The translations under genes and the position numbers were made by a program. A model generated the notes under the pieces. It was not told the origin of the DNA, did not search any database, and saw nothing but the letters and a program-made list of their open reading frames with translations. DNA of 10,604 nucleotides from Candidatus Poribacteria bacterium (GTDB taxonomy: Bacteria; Abyssobacteria; SURF-5). Below are positions 1 through 6,302 of this stretch, one piece after another; position 1 is the first letter of the stretch, and each line of letters starts with the position of its first letter. Where the stretch lies: contig JACRIR010000178.1 of NCBI GenBank assembly GCA_016215705.1, positions 1 to 10,604 of the forward strand. The letters are read 5' to 3'.

Positions 1-133
1 ACGATCGCTCGAGCTGCTTCAATAAATCAAGCGCCGACTTCTTCGTCTTACCAGCTCGCTTGATCTCCGTCACAAAACTCGGCCATGGACCCTTCTCCAA
101 CTCGTCCAACATCGGCGTCCCATTCTCACTCAT
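1..133 (-). CDS. dsrA: Dissimilatory sulfite reductase alpha subunit, N-terminal fragment
   Basis: The minus strand opens with an ATG at 133 and stays open for 44 codons to the window edge, so the rest of the gene is outside. The residues [20 protein letters not shown] match, from memory, the characteristic start of DsrA, followed by the usual helix ending LLKQLERS. DsrA with DsrB forms the siroheme and [4Fe-4S] enzyme that reduces sulfite in the cytoplasm, with DsrC as sulfur acceptor. None of the siroheme or cluster cysteines lie in this fragment, so the call rests on the N-terminal motif and on the sulfate-reduction context. An AAGGAGGAGG ribosome binding site precedes the ATG at a rather long spacing of about 12 bases. 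A promoter-like sequence sits 76 bases upstream. dsrB presumably follows downstream of the window, which cannot be seen. Confidence 0.8.
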   Translation of the reverse strand, partial: MSENGTPMLDELEKGPWPSFVTEIKRAGKTKKSALDLLKQLERS

Positions 134-153
134 AGCTCTCTTTAGCCTCCTCC

Positions 154-176
154 TTTACCTTACAAAGTCCGGTAAA
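154..176 (-). promoter_or_regulatory. Leader hairpin abutting the dsrA ribosome binding site
   Basis: On the minus strand TTTACC (171-176) can pair with GGTAAA (154-159) across an 11-base loop. The 3' arm GGTAAA runs straight into GGAGG, so forming the hairpin would cover the A-rich left part of the dsrA Shine-Dalgarno sequence. The stem is only six base pairs and mostly A-T, so its effect is uncertain. It resembles the arrangement in front of sat. Confidence 0.3.
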
Positions 177-208
177 CCTTGGCAGCCGCAACACACATAA
201 TCAAAAGC

Positions 209-237
209 ATATTAACACTCTGTCTAATCCGAGTCAA
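209..237 (-). promoter_or_regulatory. Candidate sigma70-type promoter for dsrA
   Basis: Reading the minus strand, TTGACT (232-237, five of six matches to TTGACA) is followed after exactly 17 bases by TAATAT (209-214, four of six matches to TATAAT). Transcription would start near position 202, giving a 5' untranslated region of about 70 bases before the dsrA ATG at 133. It lies in the 190-base spacer between qmoC and dsrA (134-323), the only non-coding gap after the apr/qmo genes large enough for a promoter. No convincing terminator with a T-tract was found after qmoC, so read-through from qmo is also possible. Confidence 0.5.
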
Positions 238-323
238 TATGGACTTCAGGTGTAATTCCACGCCAGCCGCTGCGATTTCTCGGCTCCTGCCCATCCCTCA
301 GGCTTTTCTCCTGCAAACTGTCC

Positions 324-1499
324 TCAAGCCGCCAGATCGGCAACTCCGGCGTCTCTCCCCGTATACTTCGAATGAAGGATTGCCACAAACCGATAGAAAA
401 TGTGAGCAAACTTCGAGTAGGGGAAATACCCGAGGAGCGCAAACACAAACACTAAATGAACAATGTAACCCCAATAGGCGAGCCAGGCGATGCCTGCAAA
501 ACGAACAAGCTCGACCAATTCGCCGGTCACGGCGACCGTCAGCAAGACTACAAGCAGATACCAGTCCTGGTACGTGGACTTGCTTACCTTCTCGTCGCCT
601 GACAGCCTGTGACGAATAACCAGAATCAAGCCTATCACCAACGCGATGATTCCCAGATGTCCGAGAATCTTCGGCGGTGTGAATTGCCCGAATGGCGGCT
701 CAATCCTCAAACCATACATCATGAAGAACGCTATGCCCGTGCCTATCGCGATCGAGAGGAATCCATACATGATCCCAAGATGCCCCAAGTACCGGTGTTT
801 GCTCTCATCGCATTTTCCGAACTTGGCGTGCGTCAGTATCTCCTTCACCGTCGCGATTACGCTGGCGCGAAGGTCTCCTGCCGTCGCTCCACGCGAATTG
901 CCGACGGCAGAACTCACGTCCGACGCTCCCAACATTTTCCAGAACCTGACCAGGCTTACCAGCAGGAACAGAGCGGCCAAGTGCGTAGACGAAATGAATA
1001 CGGCATAAAGTCCGCCGTGAGGCAGGAACTTGGAAAACTCGATTTCGCCCTCCGGAATTTTTCCGATGGTGCCGGCTGCTGAAAGAGCGGCCAGCAACAG
1101 GATAATCGGAACACCGAACACAAGCGGTAAATACTTCGGCTCACTCATCCATGTCCCCAGAAACCGCGGAAACGTGAGGTTCTTGAACAGGTAGTTCCTG
1201 ATAGCCGCAAGCGTATCACCGGGTTTTGCGCCCCGCGGGCACTTCACGGAGCAATCGTTGCACTGGTGACAGAGCCACACGTCGGGGTCTTTGACAAGCT
1301 TATCCTTCAACCCCCACGAGGCCCAGATCATCTCCTTTCGCGGAAAAGGCCGATTGTCGGGCGTAAGATTGCATACCACGGAACAGGTGGCGCACTGAAA
1401 ACACTTCTTTAGAGTGTCTCCACCTGCCGCATTGACTTGACGAATAAAGTCAAGGTCCGGGTCAACCTTGATGGTTTTCTGTTTTTGCTCCGCCGCCAT
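324..1499 (-). CDS. qmoC: QmoC, membrane subunit of the quinone-interacting Qmo complex
   Basis: This 391-residue protein fuses an HdrC-like iron-sulfur domain to an HdrE/NarI-like cytochrome b domain. The N-terminal part has two classical [4Fe-4S] motifs, C33-x2-C36-x2-C39-x3-C43 and C77-x2-C80-x2-C83-x3-C87. From about residue 123 onward there are roughly six hydrophobic segments, several carrying histidines that could bind heme b (for example H161, H173 and the two later GHLG motifs). QmoC anchors the complex in the cytoplasmic membrane and is the site of menaquinol oxidation; electrons then pass to QmoA and QmoB and on to AprAB. The ATG is preceded by AGAGGAGGT about 9 bases upstream, and the gap to the qmoB stop is 16 bases, so the three qmo genes form one unit. 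No qmoD-like gene follows it; the next gene is dsrA. Confidence 0.95.
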   Translation of the reverse strand: MAAEQKQKTIKVDPDLDFIRQVNAAGGDTLKKCFQCATCSVVCNLTPDNRPFPRKEMIWASWGLKDKLVKDPDVWLCHQCNDCSVKCPRGAKPGDTLAAIRNYLFKNLTFPRFLGTWMSEPKYLPLVFGVPIILLLAALSAAGTIGKIPEGEIEFSKFLPHGGLYAVFISSTHLAALFLLVSLVRFWKMLGASDVSSAVGNSRGATAGDLRASVIATVKEILTHAKFGKCDESKHRYLGHLGIMYGFLSIAIGTGIAFFMMYGLRIEPPFGQFTPPKILGHLGIIALVIGLILVIRHRLSGDEKVSKSTYQDWYLLVVLLTVAVTGELVELVRFAGIAWLAYWGYIVHLVFVFALLGYFPYSKFAHIFYRFVAILHSKYTGRDAGVADLAA

Positions 1500-1515
1500 G
1501 TCGAGAGAACCTCCT

Positions 1516-3768
1516 CTACATTCCCTTGAACGGATTCATTCCAACTTGCTCAATCGTCTCCATGAACTCGCCGATGATGGTCGGAATCTTCTCGTATTCC
1601 GATACCTGAATCTGATGCAGTTGGACTCGTTCATTCTCGAGCGCCATCTGCTTCAGCTTCTCCCTTACATTGTCGCCGCGAGTGTTCATTAGCTCGCTGC
1701 CGCGAATAAAATGGCATTGATAGTCATCGCCGTATTTGCACCCGAGCAGCAACACGCCGTCGAATCCCTTCGCGAGGGATTCATTGATCCAAATCACGTT
1801 GACCGACCCGAGGCATCTCACCGGTATTACTCGAATGAACGGACTGTATTGCAGCCGTTTCAACCCCACGGTATCAAAAGCGGGATAAGCGTCGTTCTCG
1901 CACGCCAGGACAAGCACCCTCGGCTTCTCTTCGTCTTCGTCAGGAACTTCGACCGCTTTGATCATGGAGGCGATCATGTCGACCGAGTAGTTCTTGAAGT
2001 TGATGATGCGCTCGGGACAAGCCCCCAGACAAATACCGCATCTCCGGCATCGCGTCGGATTCGGCAGCGGGGTTCCCTTCACGTCTTCGTTGAGAGTTCC
2101 GAATGGGCATTCCTCGGTGCAGCGTTTGCACTGAGTACAACGCTGCAGGAAGAACTCCGGATAGGAACGGTCGCCCGCGCGCGGCAGAACCGTCTCGCCC
2201 CGCGAGAGCATCTCGACGCACTGAATGGCCTTGAACGCCGCCCCCGTCGCATCCTCAACGCTTCCCAAACCATCCATCGGAGCCCTCACGGCCCCGGCAG
2301 TGTAGATACCCGTCCGGCGGGTTTCATAAGGGAAGCAGATGAAGTGCGAATCGGGGAAACCGTATTGCAGCGTGGGAAGGTCAGGCCCCTGCCGATAGTC
2401 GAGGTTGAGAATCTCGGTGCCCTCATGTTGCCCAATGTCCTCTATTCTCTTCTTCATGACATCGACTTGCGGTCCGCCTTCACCGCTGGCAAGAAACGCT
2501 TTCGCATCCTTGACGGTGCGTATTTTCTCGCCGTCCGCCGAGCATGGAACCATTCCAACGGCCAAAACCACAAGATCGGCGTCAACACTGATATTCTCGC
2601 CGAGAAGCGTCTTCTCGACATCCACCGTCAGCGACTTGTCCGCGTTCTCGGCGACGCGAACGACATCTCCCTTTGTGAGGAACACACCGGGGTCCTGCTG
2701 CATCTTCTTGTAGAAATATTCGTAGTGCCCCGGCGCTCGCAGGTTGTCATATATGATGTATGCCTTGCCTTCGCTTGACTGCTCGCGGACGTAGGCGGCC
2801 TGTTTGAGCGAATTAAGGCAACAGATCGACGAGCAGTATGAAAGATGCGCTTTGTCGCGAGACCCCGCGCACTGAACAAAAACAACTCGCTTGGCGTCCT
2901 TGCCGTCGGATTTGCGCGCGATCCGCCCATTTTTGGCCATCTCTTCAAGCTCAACATTTGTTATTACATTGGCGAACTTGCGAAAACCGAGATGATCCAG
3001 ATTCTTGGGTTCAAAAGGTTTCCAGCCGGTGGCTTGTACTATGGCGCCGACACGAAACGAAGCGGCGCCCGGCCCCTTGAGTGTGACATCAAACAGCCCC
3101 GGACCACCCTTGATCGTTTCGATCTCGGTCGAGGTGAAAATCTTGACCTTGGGATTGCTCTGGACCTGCTTGATCTTCTCCTCGATACCCGTATCCTCGA
3201 GCGCCTCGTAAGGCGGCGTCCTCGGGATCGACTTCTTCAGTTTCGCCATCCAACCGCCAAGTTGGGCGCTTTTTTCGATGAGAACAGTGTTGTAGCCAGT
3301 CGCAGCAGCTTCGAGCGCAGCGGTTATGCCGGCAATGCCGCCGCCCACGACCATGATTGTCTTATCGATATCCTTACTCTCAGGGAAAGCCTCGACAGGC
3401 TGCATCTTCTGGACTTTGACTATGCCCATACGGAGATAGTCTTCCGCCAGCATCTGCGTATCTTCGTTGTTTGCGGGCTGGCACCAGACAACCTGCTCTC
3501 TGAGATTCACAAACTCGACGATAACATTTTCTGGAAACGAACCTGTCGCATAGAAACGCGGTGACGGCCCGGCAATCACGGCTCTCTCGAGACCTTGCTC
3601 CGTGATGTCCTTCTTGATGAAATCCAGGTCGTCGGCTTCACACGACGAAACTGTCTTGCAGACATCGACCTTATATTCTTTGGTGGCTACGCTGGAGAGC
3701 TGTTCCACGTTCAACGCCTCTCCAATGCCATAGCCGGTGCAAATGTAGACTCCTATCTTGCTTGCCAC
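1516..3768 (-). CDS. qmoB: QmoB, HdrA/MvhD-like flavin and iron-sulfur subunit of Qmo
   Basis: This 750-residue HdrA-like flavoprotein carries electrons between QmoC and AprAB in the cytoplasm. In order it has an N-terminal HdrA-type region, a dinucleotide-binding GGGIAG at 142-147 with the downstream acidic end VLIEK, a cysteine block QCAGSRD...YCSSICC (C300, C312, C316, C317), and an FAD-domain end near AGAVRAPMD (491-499). Two ferredoxin motifs follow, C544-x2-C547-x2-C550-x3-C554 and C574-x2-C577-x2-C580-x3-C584. The C-terminal MvhD-like domain has C623, C652, C677 and C685. The length fits QmoB, which is longer than QmoA because of the ferredoxin and MvhD parts. The start is GTG; the AGGAGG site that serves it is formed by the last two arginine codons of qmoA, only 7 non-coding bases away. 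Translational coupling to qmoA is therefore likely. Confidence 0.95.
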   Translation of the reverse strand: MASKIGVYICTGYGIGEALNVEQLSSVATKEYKVDVCKTVSSCEADDLDFIKKDITEQGLERAVIAGPSPRFYATGSFPENVIVEFVNLREQVVWCQPANNEDTQMLAEDYLRMGIVKVQKMQPVEAFPESKDIDKTIMVVGGGIAGITAALEAAATGYNTVLIEKSAQLGGWMAKLKKSIPRTPPYEALEDTGIEEKIKQVQSNPKVKIFTSTEIETIKGGPGLFDVTLKGPGAASFRVGAIVQATGWKPFEPKNLDHLGFRKFANVITNVELEEMAKNGRIARKSDGKDAKRVVFVQCAGSRDKAHLSYCSSICCLNSLKQAAYVREQSSEGKAYIIYDNLRAPGHYEYFYKKMQQDPGVFLTKGDVVRVAENADKSLTVDVEKTLLGENISVDADLVVLAVGMVPCSADGEKIRTVKDAKAFLASGEGGPQVDVMKKRIEDIGQHEGTEILNLDYRQGPDLPTLQYGFPDSHFICFPYETRRTGIYTAGAVRAPMDGLGSVEDATGAAFKAIQCVEMLSRGETVLPRAGDRSYPEFFLQRCTQCKRCTEECPFGTLNEDVKGTPLPNPTRCRRCGICLGACPERIINFKNYSVDMIASMIKAVEVPDEDEEKPRVLVLACENDAYPAFDTVGLKRLQYSPFIRVIPVRCLGSVNVIWINESLAKGFDGVLLLGCKYGDDYQCHFIRGSELMNTRGDNVREKLKQMALENERVQLHQIQVSEYEKIPTIIGEFMETIEQVGMNPFKGM

Positions 3769-3775
3769 GGAACGA

Positions 3776-5032
3776 TTACCTCCTGACTATCTGGATAGCT
3801 TTCATTACAGCCGCTGTGGCGTCTTTTACCGATCTGGAAACATCCAGGGGCCTTTTGACACACCCTGCGCCGAAGATTCCGCCTCCATTCGGACTGTCGA
3901 CCAGGAATCCATCGCTGTCGCAAGTGAGGTTGACTCCCGCGATAGGCGAATCCATGATCGACGGCACGATGCCCGTCGCGAGCACCACCATATCGAACTG
4001 CTCGCTCAGTTTCTTGCCGGGAATGACTTCCTCAGCCTCGACAATGGGATTCCTTGTCACAGGATCTTCGGTAATCTTCGCGACTTTTCCTTTGATGAAT
4101 GAGATGTTCGGGTCTTCCAGCAGATCGTAGTAGAACTTCTCGAATCGACCGATAGTCCGAATATCTATATAGAAAATGGTGACCTTCGAGTCAGCCACTT
4201 TCTCCCTGACGTAACGGGCCTGTTTCAACGAGCCCATGCAGCAAACAGCCGAACAGTACGGCAGATGATTCTCATCCCTCGAGCCCGCGCACTGGACAAA
4301 TGCAACCTTGGCCGGCTCTTTCCCGTCAGACGGGCGGAGCAGTTTTCCTGCAGTCGGACCACTGAGCGCGGCAAGTCTCTCCATCATAACGTTGGTAATC
4401 ACGTTCACGCATCTGCCAAAGCCCAGATTGTCGAGGCGCACGGCGTCATATGGGCGCCAGCCGGTTGCTATGATCACGGCGCCGACTTTGACCTCGATTC
4501 GCTCGTCTTTCATGTCCAGGTCAATCGCGCCTCCGGGCGAAGCATTCTTGAGCCGCTGTGACTCCTCGGATGTCAACGCATCTTTTTTCAAAACGTAAAG
4601 CGGCGGATACGCTGCATCATGTGGCAAGAAGAGAGCTTTCGTCTTATCCATCCCGTAATTGAACGTATTTGGAACTTCAGTCGCGACCGCATCGAGATGG
4701 GCCTGCGTGACAGGCTGCTTGCCGGTCACGTAGCGGGGATTCACACGAATCGTGACTGTGTAATCGCCCGCCTGGCCGGAGATTTTCTCAACCTCGGACA
4801 GAGTGTACACCTTGATCCGGGGATTCTGGCGAATTCTGCGGACATTTATCTCCATTCCGCACGTGGGCGGGCAGAGTTTCGGAAAGTACTGGTTCATTCG
4901 GATCACGCGCCCGCCCAGGTAGGGCTCCTTCTCAACCAGCACAACTTCGCAGCCCAGTTCGGCCGCGTCAGCGGCGGCGGAGATACCGCTTATGCCACCG
5001 CCTATAACGAGAATCTTGCCGTTGGCGCTCAT
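3776..5032 (-). CDS. qmoA: QmoA, HdrA-like flavoprotein subunit of Qmo
   Basis: This 418-residue protein resembles the flavin-binding core of heterodisulfide reductase HdrA. It has GGGISG at residues 11-16 for FAD binding, VEKEPYLGGR around 33-42, a CPPTCGME motif (C54, C58) and the HdrA-type cysteine block QCAGSRD...YCSAVCC (C248, C260, C264, C265). It ends with an FAD-domain close near FGAGCVKRPLD. It lacks the ferredoxin and MvhD domains seen in QmoB, which separates the two paralogues. A longer reading frame continues upstream to 5146, but that part overlaps the preceding gene. The ATG at 5032 gives MSANGKILVIGGG, places the nucleotide-binding strand at the very N-terminus as expected, and has GGAG five bases upstream. 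The gap to the upstream YkgJ-type gene is 11 bases. Confidence 0.95.
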   Translation of the reverse strand: MSANGKILVIGGGISGISAAADAAELGCEVVLVEKEPYLGGRVIRMNQYFPKLCPPTCGMEINVRRIRQNPRIKVYTLSEVEKISGQAGDYTVTIRVNPRYVTGKQPVTQAHLDAVATEVPNTFNYGMDKTKALFLPHDAAYPPLYVLKKDALTSEESQRLKNASPGGAIDLDMKDERIEVKVGAVIIATGWRPYDAVRLDNLGFGRCVNVITNVMMERLAALSGPTAGKLLRPSDGKEPAKVAFVQCAGSRDENHLPYCSAVCCMGSLKQARYVREKVADSKVTIFYIDIRTIGRFEKFYYDLLEDPNISFIKGKVAKITEDPVTRNPIVEAEEVIPGKKLSEQFDMVVLATGIVPSIMDSPIAGVNLTCDSDGFLVDSPNGGGIFGAGCVKRPLDVSRSVKDATAAVMKAIQIVRR

Positions 5033-5043
5033 AGAGTCTCCAT

Positions 5044-5871
5044 TCAAAGTGCCTGTTCCTTTTTCTTCAACTCTTGAATCTTGGTCTGGAGCAACTGCTC
5101 GCGAACCTTCACAGTAGGCTCGTTGAAAAGCGCACGCTTGAGCCACTGAACCGCGAACTTCATCAACTCGAGATCGTCCGTCCGGATTCTCTCGACCGTC
5201 TCCGGATCAACCTCGAAATACTGGAGAAACCTGCTTTCAAAAACAAAACGCCGGAACTTGTCCACGTTGTAACACCCCATGTAAAACATCTCCATCTTTG
5301 CCGGACCAAGGTCCCCGCCCTTTTGGAGATAGTCATGCAGCGTTATCTCTTTGAAAGATTCCCCCATCCGGTTGTATTCAGCAATGCCCTGGTCTTCCAG
5401 CCATTTCCTGACCGTCCATTCCTTCTGCTCGCCGAAACCCCGGCAATGAGCCTCTTCCATAACGAAATAGAACTTCTCCTCTTTCGCGGGATTCTCTTCC
5501 TTTGGAGATGCAAGGCCGAGCGGATACATACGGCAGGCCCACGGCCGATCCTCATAGACGGTACACCCTTTGGGGCTCACAAAAGGACATCGCTTATTCT
5601 CATCACCGCCCATTTTCAAGATTACGAGCGGAAGACGCTGCTTCTTGTTGAATGGGACGATGGTGTATTTCTCAAGAAATTCGTCAGAGGAAATCCCGAG
5701 ACGCTTCTTCATCCGAAGGATATCATAAGGAGTGAGGAAGATAGTGATATCGGCGCAGCACTGAGTGAAGCAGCTTAAACCCTCATTGCAGGAAAATCTG
5801 AACTTGTCGTTCTCAGTGAATCGGGGCGCATCTTTCAGGACCGCCTCTTTGAAACTATCCAAATCGCTCAT
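5044..5871 (-). CDS. YkgJ-family cysteine-cluster (putative Zn/Fe-binding) protein
   Basis: This 275-residue soluble protein belongs to the YkgJ/UPF0153 family, whose exact biochemical role is unknown. The family signature is clear: C28-x5-C34-x3-C38-C39 near the N-terminus, then C95, C103 and C113 in the pattern RCPFV...GCTVYEDRPWACRMYPL, with a further C143. These cysteines are expected to bind zinc or an iron-sulfur cluster. The C-terminal half is charged and ends in a lysine- and glutamate-rich, probably helical tail; no signal peptide or membrane segment is seen. It sits 39 bases after the zinc-finger gene and 11 bases before qmoA, so it is probably cotranscribed with qmoABC. The ribosome binding site before its ATG is weak. 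A role in metal-cluster assembly or maturation of Apr or Qmo is an inference from position only. Confidence 0.85.
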   Translation of the reverse strand: MSDLDSFKEAVLKDAPRFTENDKFRFSCNEGLSCFTQCCADITIFLTPYDILRMKKRLGISSDEFLEKYTIVPFNKKQRLPLVILKMGGDENKRCPFVSPKGCTVYEDRPWACRMYPLGLASPKEENPAKEEKFYFVMEEAHCRGFGEQKEWTVRKWLEDQGIAEYNRMGESFKEITLHDYLQKGGDLGPAKMEMFYMGCYNVDKFRRFVFESRFLQYFEVDPETVERIRTDDLELMKFAVQWLKRALFNEPTVKVREQLLQTKIQELKKKEQAL

Positions 5872-5910
5872 TTAGTGTCTTGCGTATCTCTTTCTTTTGA
5901 AACCTTGTCT

Positions 5911-6195
5911 TCACTTAATAATTTGGTCTTTCAGCGCATCAGCAGACCAAACCGGCAAGGGACGGGAACAGCCCGTGGCCGGATCAACGCAATGTCTGTA
6001 CGATGCGTTCGCCTGATACTTCTCACGCATCCATTGCCAGCCGGTGACGAAATACACGCATTCGTCATTGAAGCACACATAGTGAAATTCCGCATCCCAC
6101 GACGACGCGGCAGGAATGGTCCACTTGTCCATCTCTTTACCGCAATGCGGACAGACAAAAATCGCCATGTCTTCAACGGTTGCTTTTTCTTCCAT
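5911..6195 (-). CDS. Small Ogr/Delta-like zinc-finger protein
   Basis: This 94-residue protein contains C15-x2-C18-x22-C41-x4-C46. That is the same spacing as the zinc finger of phage P2 Ogr and satellite P4 Delta, which activate late-gene transcription. As in Ogr, an aromatic/hydrophobic segment (VYFVTGWQWM) follows the last cysteine. Two more cysteines, C69 and C76, lie in the C-terminal part. No helix-turn-helix or membrane segment is visible. It could be a transcription factor acting through RNA polymerase or, equally, a structural zinc protein with a role in APS reduction. No phage genes surround it. I start it at the ATG at 6195; a TTG three codons upstream (6204) keeps the frame but fits the purine-rich AGAAAGAAG site less well. 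It is 107 bases after aprA, behind a strong hairpin, and 39 bases before the YkgJ-type gene. Confidence 0.8.
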   Translation of the reverse strand: MEEKATVEDMAIFVCPHCGKEMDKWTIPAASSWDAEFHYVCFNDECVYFVTGWQWMREKYQANASYRHCVDPATGCSRPLPVWSADALKDQIIK

Positions 6196-6255
6196 TTGAA
6201 TCAACTTCTTTCTGACTACTCCCGCAATCGCACTGCCTTGAGATCACGGAAAATG

Positions 6256-6288
6256 TTCCCCCGGGCGCCCAAAGAGCGCCCGGAGGAA
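6256..6288 (-). terminator. Strong GC-rich hairpin after aprA (terminator or mRNA-end stabiliser)
   Basis: The arms 6276-6288 and 6256-6268 pair over 13 base pairs with a single G-U wobble, around a 7-base loop. It begins 14 bases after the aprA stop codon. On the minus strand it is followed by CATTTTCC, so the T-tract is short (four T). It could terminate part of the transcripts, or protect the aprBA 3' end so that apr is made in excess of qmo. No T-tract follows it on the plus strand. Confidence 0.65.
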
Positions 6289-6302
6289 ACGGTCCTTCTC
6301 TG

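Noticed and set aside
5033-5146. Upstream extension of qmoA to 5146
   Set aside because: It would overlap the end of the YkgJ-type gene by about 100 bases, adds 38 residues before the FAD-binding strand, and the ATG at 5032 has its own GGAG site.
5911-6195. Phage remnant, because of the Ogr-like protein
   Set aside because: No integrase, capsid, tail or attachment-site-like repeat was seen anywhere in the window, and the flanks are core sulfate-reduction genes.
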